From positions 62,001-126,000 of the forward strand of contig NZ_CAMKGL010000008.1 in NCBI RefSeq assembly GCF_946227985.1: a stretch of 64,000 bases of DNA, read 5' to 3'. This stretch comes from Serratia quinivorans (GTDB lineage Bacteria; Pseudomonadota; Gammaproteobacteria; Enterobacterales; Enterobacteriaceae). Shown piece by piece: positions 52,213-60,839 of this stretch (position 1 is its first letter; each line of letters starts with the position of its first letter). The translations under genes and the position numbers were made by a program. The notes beneath the pieces were generated by a model. That model was not told where the DNA came from. It was given only the letters and a program-made list of their open reading frames with translations, and searched no databases.

Positions 52213-54153
52213 TCAGTAGTCGCGGGCCTTGTCGATGTTCTCTTGCAGCTTGCGGGCCACGGCGACAATTTTTTCGCTGTCGGCCACCTGGGCACCGCCC
52301 ACGCGCCACCAGCTGAGATATTTGTGCACCATGGTTTTTGGCAGCACTTTGATGTCCAGCAGGGTAGAAACGCTTTGCAGGCGAGCATCGGCCAGCGCCT
52401 CGATCAGCTGTTGTTCGGTGGTCACGCTATAGGTTTTGCAGCCGTAAGCCGCCGCCAGCATGGCGAAGTTGACCGGAACCAGTTTGCCGTCGAGTTTGCC
52501 GCCCTGCGGGTTGCGGAAGCGGAATTCGGTGGTGTAGCTGTCCATGCCGTGTTCCATCTGCAGGTTGTTAATGCAGCCGTTGGTCATGTTGTCGAACAGC
52601 ACCACGTTGATTTTGCAGCCTTCCTGAATTGAGGTGACCAGCTCGGAGTGCAGCATCATAAAGGCACCGTCGCCGACCATCGCGTACACTTCACGCTGCG
52701 GCTCGGCCAGCTTGACCCCCAGCGCGGCGTTGACCTCGTAACCCATGCAGGAATAACCGTATTCCACGTGGTAGCCGTGCTCGCCATGGTTCTGCCACAC
52801 GCGCTGTAAATCCCCTGGCAGGCTACCGGCGGCGGCGACGATCACGCTGTCCTGCGGCAGATGCTGGTTTAGCACCCCCAGCACCCGGCTTTGGGTGAGC
52901 AGTGAATCGGTCTTTTCGATAAATTCGGCAAACACGCTGTCGCGATCGAGGTGGTCGTCAATTTCCGGTACAAAACCTTCGCCGGTGTATTCCACCGCAT
53001 AAACTCGAGCGGTTTCCTGCTGTTGCGCGCTACGCGCTTCGGCAATGGCGTTGCCCCAACCGGCGCGGTAGTCGGCCTGAGCCAATAATGCTCCCAGGGC
53101 AGACAGTGCCTCGCGGGCATCGGCCAGCACCTGCAGGCCGTCGAGCTTACCGGCATCGAAGGCGCTGACGTTGACGTTGAGAAAATCGACATCGGGATTC
53201 TGGAACAGCCATTTGGACGAAGTAGTGAAGTCGGTATAACGGGTGCCGACGCCTATAACCAGATCGGCCTGTCGGGCCAGGGTATTGGCCGCCAGACAGC
53301 CGGTTTCACCAATGCCGCCCAGGTTAAACGGGTGGTTGGATGGGACTGTGCCCTTGCCTGCCTGGGTTTCCACAAACGGGATCTGGAAGCGTTCGGCAAA
53401 CTCGCGCAGCGCCTGACCGGCCTGTGAATATTTCACCCCGCCGCCGCACACCAGCAGCGGTTGACGCTTGGTGGTCAGCAGCGCCAGCGCATCGGCCAAC
53501 ATGCCTTCAGTCGCCGGGCGGCGATCCAGCCGGTGCACACGTTTTTGGAAGAAGTAGTCAGGGTAGTCATAGGCTTCACCCTGCACGTCCTGCGGCAGAC
53601 TCAGCGTCACCGCGCCGGTTTCCGCCGGGTCGGTCAGCACACGCATCGCGTTGATACAGGCGCTCATTAACTGTTCCGGCCGCACAATGCGATCCCAGTA
53701 TTTGCTCACCGCGCGGAAAGCGTCGTTGGTGCTGATGCTGAGGTCGTAGGTTTGCTCAATCTGCTGCAATACCGGATCTGGCTGACGAGAAGCATAAACA
53801 TCGCCCGGCAGCAGTAATAAAGGAATGCGGTTGGCGGTGGCCGTCGCGGCGGCGGTGATCATATTGGCGGCGCCGGGACCGACAGAAGAGGTGCAGGCGT
53901 AAATCTGTTGACGCAGCTTCTGCTTGGCAAAACCGGTCGCTGCGTGGGCCATGCCCTGCTCATTACGCCCCTGATGCACGATCAGATCACCGCTATCCTG
54001 TTCCAGCGCCTGCCCAAGACCAAGAACATTGCCGTGGCCGAAAATCGCAAAGATGCCTTTGACGAATTTGGTTTCCACGCCGTCGACTACCAGATACTGG
54101 TTATCAAGGAACCTGACGAGTGCTTGTGCCATGGTTAACCGGATCTTGCCCAT
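52213..54153 (-). CDS. iolD: 3D-(3,5/4)-trihydroxycyclohexane-1,2-dione hydrolase
   Basis: A 646-residue thiamine-diphosphate enzyme of the acetolactate-synthase superfamily that opens the ring of the dione to 5-deoxy-glucuronate. The N-terminal domain begins after [20 protein letters not shown]. The [15 protein letters not shown] and NNMTNGC-like segment ([12 protein letters not shown]) carry the ThDP-Mg2+ motif. It is the first gene of the minus-strand iol operon, divergent from the fused iolC across a 535-bp control region. Confidence 0.94.
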   Translation of the reverse strand: MGKIRLTMAQALVRFLDNQYLVVDGVETKFVKGIFAIFGHGNVLGLGQALEQDSGDLIVHQGRNEQGMAHAATGFAKQKLRQQIYACTSSVGPGAANMITAAATATANRIPLLLLPGDVYASRQPDPVLQQIEQTYDLSISTNDAFRAVSKYWDRIVRPEQLMSACINAMRVLTDPAETGAVTLSLPQDVQGEAYDYPDYFFQKRVHRLDRRPATEGMLADALALLTTKRQPLLVCGGGVKYSQAGQALREFAERFQIPFVETQAGKGTVPSNHPFNLGGIGETGCLAANTLARQADLVIGVGTRYTDFTTSSKWLFQNPDVDFLNVNVSAFDAGKLDGLQVLADAREALSALGALLAQADYRAGWGNAIAEARSAQQQETARVYAVEYTGEGFVPEIDDHLDRDSVFAEFIEKTDSLLTQSRVLGVLNQHLPQDSVIVAAAGSLPGDLQRVWQNHGEHGYHVEYGYSCMGYEVNAALGVKLAEPQREVYAMVGDGAFMMLHSELVTSIQEGCKINVVLFDNMTNGCINNLQMEHGMDSYTTEFRFRNPQGGKLDGKLVPVNFAMLAAAYGCKTYSVTTEQQLIEALADARLQSVSTLLDIKVLPKTMVHKYLSWWRVGGAQVADSEKIVAVARKLQENIDKARDY

Positions 54154-54688
54154 TTGCTCACCCTTTTAGATTAGTCGCGCCCGCTCCGGCAAAAAACCGG
54201 CATGCCGAGCCTGGAATCTCTGTGGTCCCCGTCGCCTTCAAGCGCACTGCGCTACTTAAGCCGACAACCTGAAACGTGAAGCGATTATAAACAAATATAT
54301 TTTCCATAAAATCACATTACAGAAGAAACATTTCATTTTGCGATAAAGATCGCATATTGATGAAAACAGCGTTTCATCCATGCCTTTAGAATTCACTGAC
54401 TTAGCGCCTCCTGTTCCCACCGACCTCTCAGTCCACCAGCCGTTGGCGGTACCCTAACCCTTGGCAGCATCGGCTTGCGACGCACGCTATACCCTTGCCG
54501 TTGACCGGTGTTTTCGCGTCAGGCAGGACGCGGTTTTTAGTGCTTTCATCTGGCGCATTCGCGCCGTTTTAAATGCATCACATTTTTGGGGTGTAAATTT
54601 CATTCAATCTTGAAATTGAAATTTTTATTCCTCATACTCCAAAAATGCTTCGTAGTCGGGGTTTGGCTTAATACAGAAGGAAACGGGT
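54154..54688. promoter_or_regulatory. Divergent control region between iolD and iolC
   Basis: No gene is supported here. ATTTCATT occurs at 54330-54337 and 54597-54604, and GAAATTGAAATTT follows at 54612. A palindrome TGCGAT/ATCGCA lies at 54339-54354. A sigma-70-like promoter for iolC is TTGAAA (54610-54615), 17 bp, CATACT (54633-54638), with the second ATTTCATT just upstream of its -35. These are candidate sites for the RpiR-type regulator encoded at 56815. Confidence 0.5.
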
Positions 54689-56617
54689 ATGGCTACACAA
54701 GAAAAACAGCTTGATGTCATTTGTCTCGGGCGTATTGCCGTCGATTTCTATGCACAACAGATCGGCGCACGCCTGGAAGATGCCAGCACATTCTCCAAAT
54801 ATCTCGGTGGCTCTTCCGGCAACGTGGCTTATGGCACCGCCATTCAGGGCCTGAAGTCCGGCATGCTGGCCCGCGTCGGCGACGAGCATATGGGCCGTTT
54901 CCTGCGTGAAGAACTGCAACGCGTCGGTGCCGACACCCAGAGCCTGATCACCGACCCTCAGCGGCTGACCGGTCTGGTGATACTCGGTATCAAGGATCAG
55001 GAAACCTTCCCGCTGATTTTCTACCGTGAGAACTGTGCCGATATGGCGCTGACGCCGGACGATATCGATGAGTCCTACATCGCGTCATCGCGCGCGCTGG
55101 CTATAACCGGTACTCACCTGTCACACCCCAACACCCGCGCCGCGGTATTAAAAGCGCTGGAATACGCCCGCCGCCACGGCCTGCGCACCGCGCTGGATAT
55201 CGACTACCGACCGGTGCTGTGGGGCCTGACGTCGCTGGGCGACGGTGAGACCCGCTTTGTCGAGTCAGAGAAAGTGACCCGCGAACTGCAGGAAGTGCTG
55301 CATCACTTTGATCTGATCGTCGGCACCGAAGAAGAGTTTCATATTGCCGGTGGCAGCACCGACACCCTGACCGCGCTGAAAAACGTCCGTAAAGCGACCC
55401 AGGCTACGCTGGTCTGTAAGCGCGGCGCACAGGGCTGTTCGGTATTCGAAGGCGAGATCGCCGCCGACTGGCAGCAGGTAAAACTGCATTCCGGCGTACG
55501 GGTTGAAGTGCTGAACGTGCTGGGCGCAGGTGATGCCTTTATGTCCGGCCTGCTGCGTGGCTATCTGAACGATGAAGGTTGGGATCAGGCCTGCCGCTAT
55601 GCCAATGCCTGCGGCGCATTGGTGGTTTCGCGCCATGGTTGCGCCCCGGCGATGCCCAGCAAGCAGGAGCTGGATGACTATCTGCAACGCGAACAGGAAG
55701 TGAAACGTCCTGACCGCGATGAACGGCTTAACCATCTGCACCGGGTCACCACCCGCAAACAGCAATGGCCGGAACTCTGCGTGTTTGCCTTCGATCACCG
55801 CAAACAGCTGGCGGATATGGCGCGAGAAGCCAAGGTTAGTGAAGAACGCATTCCCAAACTGAAAACGCTGCTGCTGACGGCGGCACAACAGGCCGCCGAG
55901 GTCGCCGGGCTGCAGGGTAACAGCGGCATTCTGGCCGATACCACCTATGGCCAGGCGGCGCTGAACCAGATCACCGGGCAGGGTTGGTGGATAGGCCGAC
56001 CGGTCGAACTGCCCGGCTCGCGTCCGCTGCGGTTGGAGCACGGCAATATTGGATCGCAGCTGATCGACTGGCCGCAGGAACACGTCGTGAAATGTCTGGT
56101 GTTTTACCATCCACATGACGCCGTCGAACTGCGCCGCGAACAGGATGAACTGATTGGCGATGTGTATCGCGGCTGCTGCAAATCCGGCCATGAACTGTTG
56201 CTGGAAGTGATCCTGCCGGAAAGCAACGCCGACAAGGATGAAAGCCACTATCTGGAGATGCTGAAGCACTTTTATCAATTGGGTATTAAACCGGACTGGT
56301 GGAAATTGCCGCCGTTGAGTGCTGAAAACTGGCAGCAGGTCGGTGCGTTGATTGACGCTAACGATCCACAGTGTCGCGGGGTGCTGATTCTGGGGCTGGA
56401 TTCGCCGGAAGAAACGCTGAAGGCGGGTTTTGCCGCGGCGGCGGATGCACGCTGGGTAAAAGGTTTCGCCGTCGGTCGCACCATCTTTGGCCAACCTTCA
56501 CGCCGCTGGCTGCAGGGTGAGCTGGATGACGCCACGTTAATCGAACAGGTGAAACAAAAATACCTGACGCTGATTGGTTTCTGGCGTCAATATCGCCCAA
56601 CCCCTCACCAGCATTAA
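54689..56617 (+). CDS. iolC: Bifunctional 5-dehydro-2-deoxygluconokinase / DUF2090 aldolase-like fusion
   Basis: A 642-residue fusion. Residues 1 to about 330 form a PfkB-family kinase (IolC) with the substrate loop GRIAVDFYAQQ, GGSSGNVAYG and the catalytic NVLGAGDAFMSG. Residues from about 345 to the end form a DUF2090 domain (starting near WPELCVFAFDHRKQL), an aldolase-like barrel annotated as IolJ-type 5-dehydro-2-deoxyphosphogluconate aldolase. Together they would phosphorylate 2-deoxy-5-keto-gluconate and split it to malonate semialdehyde and dihydroxyacetone phosphate. No separate iolJ gene is present, which fits. A strong terminator follows. Confidence 0.92.
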   Translation: MATQEKQLDVICLGRIAVDFYAQQIGARLEDASTFSKYLGGSSGNVAYGTAIQGLKSGMLARVGDEHMGRFLREELQRVGADTQSLITDPQRLTGLVILGIKDQETFPLIFYRENCADMALTPDDIDESYIASSRALAITGTHLSHPNTRAAVLKALEYARRHGLRTALDIDYRPVLWGLTSLGDGETRFVESEKVTRELQEVLHHFDLIVGTEEEFHIAGGSTDTLTALKNVRKATQATLVCKRGAQGCSVFEGEIAADWQQVKLHSGVRVEVLNVLGAGDAFMSGLLRGYLNDEGWDQACRYANACGALVVSRHGCAPAMPSKQELDDYLQREQEVKRPDRDERLNHLHRVTTRKQQWPELCVFAFDHRKQLADMAREAKVSEERIPKLKTLLLTAAQQAAEVAGLQGNSGILADTTYGQAALNQITGQGWWIGRPVELPGSRPLRLEHGNIGSQLIDWPQEHVVKCLVFYHPHDAVELRREQDELIGDVYRGCCKSGHELLLEVILPESNADKDESHYLEMLKHFYQLGIKPDWWKLPPLSAENWQQVGALIDANDPQCRGVLILGLDSPEETLKAGFAAAADARWVKGFAVGRTIFGQPSRRWLQGELDDATLIEQVKQKYLTLIGFWRQYRPTPHQH

Positions 56618-56629
56618 TTGCTGACCCCT

Positions 56630-56669
56630 CCCCTTAAACGGATTTTCGCCGCTTTAAGGGGATTTTTTT
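56630..56669 (+). terminator. Rho-independent terminator of iolC
   Basis: CCCCTTAAA (56630-56638) and TTTAAGGGG (56653-56661) with additional CGG/CCG pairing inside, followed by seven T. Confidence 0.93.
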
Positions 56670-56724
56670 GCCTTTTTTCTGTGAAGTAACGCAACTTGCA
56701 ATCGAATAAATCGCTTTTTGTTGA

Positions 56725-56732
56725 AATGAAAT
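56725..56732 (-). promoter_or_regulatory. ATTTCATT motif upstream of the iol regulator
   Basis: AATGAAAT on the plus strand, the complement of the ATTTCATT word found in the other iol control gaps, in GAAATGAAATTTCC. It lies 83 bp before the regulator gene; autoregulation is inference. Confidence 0.4.
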
Positions 56733-56814
56733 TTCCAATCCATCTGTTAGAATAACCTGTCAATAACTCAGGCGTCAGGCCGATACGCCTTAGCCCCCAC
56801 TGCGAGCCGAATGG

Positions 56815-57651
56815 ATGAACAACCCAACTCAACTTTCGCTGTTACAGGACGAGATACGCCACCGCTATGAAACGCTGAGCAAGCGTTTAAAACAGGTGGC
56901 GCGTTACATTTTGGATAACAGTAACAGCATTGCTTTCGATACCGTCGCCTCCATCGCCGCACAGGCCAGCGTCCCCCCCTCTACCCTGATCCGCTTCGCC
57001 AACGCCTTTGGCTTTAGCGGTTTCAACGAAATGAAACAGGTTTTTCGTCAGCACCTGATGGAAGAAACGGTCAACTACACCGAGCGGGCGCGCCTGTTCC
57101 GGCAGACCTCGACCGACGGTAACGTGGCACCGGAAAAGCCGGCGGAAATCCTCAACGTTTTCACCATGGTCAACTCCCAGGCACTGCAACAATTGGCGAT
57201 GCAAACCAGCTCCGAGCAGTTGGACCGGGCGGTTGAGCTGCTGAATAACGCCGAGAATATCTACGTGATTGGTCTGCGCCGCTCTTTCAGCGTCGCGTCC
57301 TACCTCACCTATGCGTTGCGCCATCTGGAACGCCGGGCGTTCCTGATCGACGGACTGGGTGGCATGTTTACCGAACAGCTGAGCATGGTGAAACCGAATG
57401 ACGTGGTGATTGCCATCAGCTATTCGCCGTATGCGCAGGAAGCACTGGAGCTGGTTGAATTGGGTGCCAAGCGTGGCGCGCAGCAGATCGCCATTACCGA
57501 CAGCCAGGTCAGCCCGCTGGCGGCCTTCAGCGACGTGTGCTTTGTGGTGCGTGAAGCGCAGGTGGATGGTTTCCGTTCCCAGGTCGCTTCAATGTGTCTG
57601 GCGCAAACCCTGGCGGTATCGCTGGCGCTGAATAACGCCAAAGAAGGGTAA
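56815..57651 (+). CDS. iolR: RpiR-family regulator of the iol cluster
   Basis: A 278-residue protein with an N-terminal RpiR-type helix-turn-helix (near residues 37-65, AQASVPPSTLIRFANAFGF) and a C-terminal SIS sugar-phosphate-binding domain (IYVIGLRRSFSVASY onwards). RpiR-type IolR proteins repress inositol genes in Salmonella and other bacteria until a pathway intermediate binds. Its place between iolC and iolB-iolA supports that role. The symbol is given on this family and context basis. Confidence 0.85.
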   Translation: MNNPTQLSLLQDEIRHRYETLSKRLKQVARYILDNSNSIAFDTVASIAAQASVPPSTLIRFANAFGFSGFNEMKQVFRQHLMEETVNYTERARLFRQTSTDGNVAPEKPAEILNVFTMVNSQALQQLAMQTSSEQLDRAVELLNNAENIYVIGLRRSFSVASYLTYALRHLERRAFLIDGLGGMFTEQLSMVKPNDVVIAISYSPYAQEALELVELGAKRGAQQIAITDSQVSPLAAFSDVCFVVREAQVDGFRSQVASMCLAQTLAVSLALNNAKEG

Positions 57652-57659
57652 CGAAGAAT

Positions 57660-57734
57660 TACCCTTTCCCTTGGGAAAGGGTAGGCATAGTGGCGTGAAA
57701 TCCCCTCACCCCGGCCCTCTCCCCCTGGAGAGGG
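57660..57734. terminator. Two hairpins between convergent iolR and iolB
   Basis: TACCCTTTCCC and GGGAAAGGGTA (57660-57683) form an 11-bp palindrome with a 2-base spacer. CCCTCTCC and GGAGAGGG (57715-57734) form a second stem within a CCCCTCACCCCGG type repeat that is common in proteobacterial intergenic DNA. They lie between the iolR and iolB stops and may end both transcripts. Confidence 0.6.
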
Positions 57735-57768
57735 TGACGCTCATCTTGGCAACGTCGTAAATAGGCAA

Positions 57769-58590
57769 TTATTTAGCTGCAGGATAGCCGTCGGTGTTAA
57801 TCCAGGCGTGGTCTTTTTCCCAGGTAAATTTCCAGAGCCGTACCGGCCCGGCCATCACGTTGAGATAGTAGTTGTCGTAACCGGCCATCGTCGCCACCGG
57901 ATGGTAGCCACGCGGCACCTTGACCACGTCACGGTTATACACCGGCATGCACTCGTCCAGTGAGCGATCGTCGGTATACACCCGCTGCATGCAAAAACCC
58001 TGCTCCGGCTGGATCCGGTGATAATAAGTCTCTTCCAGATAGGTTTCATCCGGCGAGTCTTCCTGGTCGTGTTTGTGGCTGGGATACGAACTGGTATTGC
58101 CCTCATCCGTATACACCTCTACCACCAGCAGGCTGTCGGCAGGTTCGCTGTCCGGCAAAATATTATGCACCAGACGCTGGTTACGCCCTTTGCCACGACG
58201 TTCGACGCCCACCTCTGCCGGGGTGATCAGGCGCGACGGCAGGTGCCCATGACCTGGGGCACTGCAGACCGCCAACTCCAAAGCGCTTTCCGCCCGCACT
58301 TCAATCTTGTCGTGATGCGGCACGTATACCGCATAAGGCGGTGTGCGCTCAAACGGGCTCATGCGTTTGCCGATGCTCGGGTATTCCGCACGCAGGGTGG
58401 CAACGGAAGCAATACCGGCAACCAGCACCAGGCACAGCTCTTTGTCGCCGCTTTCCAACCGCAACGATTGACCGGCCTCAAGGCGATAAACATCAAACCC
58501 GACAAAGCGCCAGCCGGCGTTCTCTGGGGTGACATGCTGGATGCGGCCCTGGGCATCCGGCTGCTGACATTTGGCGAGCAATGCAGACAT
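57769..58590 (-). CDS. iolB: 5-Deoxy-glucuronate isomerase
   Basis: A 273-residue bicupin matching IolB, which isomerises 5-deoxy-glucuronate to 2-deoxy-5-keto-gluconate. Typical stretches are the central SYPSHKHDQEDSPDETYLEE (with histidine and glutamate metal ligands) and the C-terminal PRGYHPVATMAGYDNYYLN. AGAAT/GGGAG precedes the start. It lies downstream of iolA on the same strand, with a chimeric ERIC in between, so the two may share a transcript. Confidence 0.94.
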   Translation of the reverse strand: MSALLAKCQQPDAQGRIQHVTPENAGWRFVGFDVYRLEAGQSLRLESGDKELCLVLVAGIASVATLRAEYPSIGKRMSPFERTPPYAVYVPHHDKIEVRAESALELAVCSAPGHGHLPSRLITPAEVGVERRGKGRNQRLVHNILPDSEPADSLLVVEVYTDEGNTSSYPSHKHDQEDSPDETYLEETYYHRIQPEQGFCMQRVYTDDRSLDECMPVYNRDVVKVPRGYHPVATMAGYDNYYLNVMAGPVRLWKFTWEKDHAWINTDGYPAAK

Positions 58591-58615
58591 GATTATTCTC
58601 CCATTTCAGTATCAA

Positions 58616-58763
58616 AATACCCAAAATAATTGGCGTTGCATCATCGTAGGGGCGCTGCATGCTGCGCCCGCGATAATCGGGGCGAATTTATTCGCCCCCT
58701 ACAGGATGACTGGGCCGAATGCACGCAGCCAACACAGATGCAGCTTCAAGTATGAAGGGTATA
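58616..58763. repeat. Chimeric ERIC carrying a 57-bp double-hairpin unit, between iolA and iolB
   Basis: The ends are ERIC: ATACCCAAAATAATTGGCGT on the left, and GCAGCCAACA plus CAAGTATGAAGGGTATA on the right. The left-central part is missing and replaced by 58646-58702, a GC-rich unit described in the next entry. Total 148 bp, of which about 91 are ERIC. Confidence 0.85.
58646..58702 (-). repeat. 57-bp double-hairpin repeat, copy 1 (inside ERIC)
   Basis: Read on the minus strand it begins GTAGGGGGCGA and ends GCGCCCCTAC. It folds as two hairpins, GGGGCGAAT/ATTCGCCCC and GGGCGC/GCGCCC. It matches copy 2 at 48 of 57 positions. Confidence 0.85.
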
Positions 58764-58769
58764 GGGGCC

Positions 58770-60275
58770 TTAGCCCAGCGTCGGCATACTGTATTCAGAC
58801 ACCGTTTGCTGCCCGGTTGGCCAGCGGGCGGTGGCGGTTTTCATGCGGGTATAGAAACGTACCCCATCGGTGCCATGCACGTTCAGCGCACCGAACACCG
58901 AACGTTTCCAGCCGCCGAAGCTGTGAAATGCCATAGGAACCGGCACCGGCACGTTAACCCCCACCATACCGGCCTGCACTTCCTGCACAAACTGACGCGC
59001 GTAGTGGCCGTTGCTGGTAAAGATGGCGCTGCCGTTGCCAAACTCATGGCTGTTCACCGTGTCGATGGCGGTCTGGTAGTCCGGCACGCGGACAATACCC
59101 AACACCGGCCCGAAAATCTCTTCTCGATAGATACGCATATTTGGTTTGACGTGGTCAAACAGGGTGCCGCCGACATAGTAGCCGTCCGGATAACCCGCCA
59201 CCTGATAATTGCGGCCATCGGCCACCAGGGTTGCGCCTTCTTCCACGCCAAGATCGATATAACCCAATACTTTTTTCTGGTGTGCCGAGGAGACCAACGG
59301 CCCCATTTCGTTCTCTTCGCCGCCCTGCTGAATGCCTGGGCCAACACGCAGTTGAGCGATCAGCGGTTTCAGTCTGGCGATCAGTTTATCGGCCGTGTCG
59401 TCACCGACCACCACCGCCACCGGCAGCGCCATACAGCGTTCGCCGGCAGAGCCGAAAGCACCGCCCATCAGGGCGTTTACCGTCGCGTCCAGATCGGCAT
59501 CCGGCATGATAATCGCCTGATTTTTCGCCGCGCCGAAGGCCTGCACCCGCTTGCCGTGGGCGCTGGCAGTGGTATAGATGTGTTCCGCCACGGCGGACGA
59601 GCCGACAAAACTCACCGCCTGGATATGCGGGTCGGTGCACAGCTGCGCGGCATCTTCGTTAGCGCAGTGCACCACGTTGAATACGCCATCCGGCAGGCCG
59701 GCTTCTTTCAGTAATTCCGCCATCCGCACCGAAGCCGAAGGCACCAGCGCCGGTGGCTTAAGCACGAAGGTATTACCGCAGGCCAACGCGATAGGGAACA
59801 TCCACATCGGCACCATCGCCGGGAAGTTGAACGGGGTGATGCCTGCAACCACGCCCAGCGGTTGCATCAGCGAGAAGCTGTCAACGCCGCTGCCGACGTC
59901 CGCCGAATACTCGCCCTTGATCAAATGCGGAATACCGCAGGCAAACTCGACCACTTCAATGCCGCGGGTCAATTCACCCAGCGCATCGGAGTAAACCTTG
60001 CCGTGCTCACTGACAATCAGCGCCGCCAGCTCGTCGCGATGCTGTTCCAGCAGCGCCTTAAAATTGAACATGATGCGCGCCCGGCGCAGCGGCGTGGTAC
60101 GCGACCAGTCGGCAAAGGCCTGGTGAGCCACATCAATGGCCTGCTTCACCTCGGCGGCAGTGCTCTGCGTAACGCGGCGTTCAACCTGCCCGGTAGCCGG
60201 GTTATGTACGTCGACGGTTTGATTGCTGCTGCTCAGGCACACCTGCCCGCCAATAAAGTTACCCACGGTTTTCAT
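58770..60275 (-). CDS. iolA: Methylmalonate/malonate-semialdehyde dehydrogenase (acylating)
   Basis: A 501-residue aldehyde dehydrogenase of the MmsA/IolA group that turns malonate semialdehyde into acetyl-CoA and CO2 with NAD+ and CoA, the last step of the inositol route. The catalytic cysteine lies in FGSAGERCMALP, a stretch typical of MmsA-type enzymes. GITPFNFPAMVPMWMFP is also characteristic. AGAGGG precedes the ATG. It heads iolA-iolB on the minus strand. Confidence 0.94.
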   Translation of the reverse strand: MKTVGNFIGGQVCLSSSNQTVDVHNPATGQVERRVTQSTAAEVKQAIDVAHQAFADWSRTTPLRRARIMFNFKALLEQHRDELAALIVSEHGKVYSDALGELTRGIEVVEFACGIPHLIKGEYSADVGSGVDSFSLMQPLGVVAGITPFNFPAMVPMWMFPIALACGNTFVLKPPALVPSASVRMAELLKEAGLPDGVFNVVHCANEDAAQLCTDPHIQAVSFVGSSAVAEHIYTTASAHGKRVQAFGAAKNQAIIMPDADLDATVNALMGGAFGSAGERCMALPVAVVVGDDTADKLIARLKPLIAQLRVGPGIQQGGEENEMGPLVSSAHQKKVLGYIDLGVEEGATLVADGRNYQVAGYPDGYYVGGTLFDHVKPNMRIYREEIFGPVLGIVRVPDYQTAIDTVNSHEFGNGSAIFTSNGHYARQFVQEVQAGMVGVNVPVPVPMAFHSFGGWKRSVFGALNVHGTDGVRFYTRMKTATARWPTGQQTVSEYSMPTLG

Positions 60276-60839
60276 GTCTCACCCTCTTTTAAGTCCGCTG
60301 TCGCCTGACTGCCTGCGGCACTGCCGCAAGCGGTGGCGTTTTCATCACACCGCCTGCCGGAAACGGCCCACAAGCAGGCTAAATCCTGACCGGATGAAGC
60401 AAACTCTATTTCATTGAAAAAAAAGTTTCAAATAAATTATTTTAGAAAATTTGTTTTTAGTGCGGAAGGTCGCAATTTTGCCATGCCCTTGTGCAAGGCC
60501 ATTACATGCCGGAAAAAACTCGCCATACCACTTATCCGTCGGGCAGCGGGAATTAACCCTGACTTTTATACAGAAATAGGCGACCCACCGGACAATATAG
60601 CGAAACCTGACGCCATAGGATCGCCCGGCAACGCTGGGTGGCCGTTTGCGGTTTTTTTTGAACTGGATCTAAAAATCAATATTTCATTATTCACTAATTA
60701 TGAAATAAATGTTCTTGTTTAGAGAAGATTCATTCAAGTATCACCGCCTTGATGACAGGCACGGTTCACACCCTTCCGCCTCCCTCTTCCCAACAACCTA
60801 CTGCGCGGGTGGAAGCCAGGAAAAAAATCGGAGCAACAC
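60276..60839. promoter_or_regulatory. Divergent control region between iolA and the inositol transporter
   Basis: A 564-bp AT-rich gap with no convincing gene. ATTTCATT occurs at 60408-60415, and an inverted pair ATTTCATT (60681-60688) with ATGAAAT (60700-60706) lies nearer the transporter. These repeat the word seen in the other iol gaps and suggest control by the same RpiR-type regulator. Confidence 0.5.

Noticed and set aside
54220-54280. Possible further ERIC remnant upstream of iolD
   Set aside because: Only CCGTCGCCTTCAAGC resembles an ERIC edge; no central palindrome or partner end.
55265-56494. 409-codon frame antisense to iolC
   Set aside because: Shadow frame; the sense strand encodes a complete kinase-DUF2090 fusion.
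60414-60722. 102-codon plus-strand frame between iolA and the transporter
   Set aside because: Low-complexity AT-rich start, no family resemblance, and it runs through the candidate operators of the divergent iol promoters.
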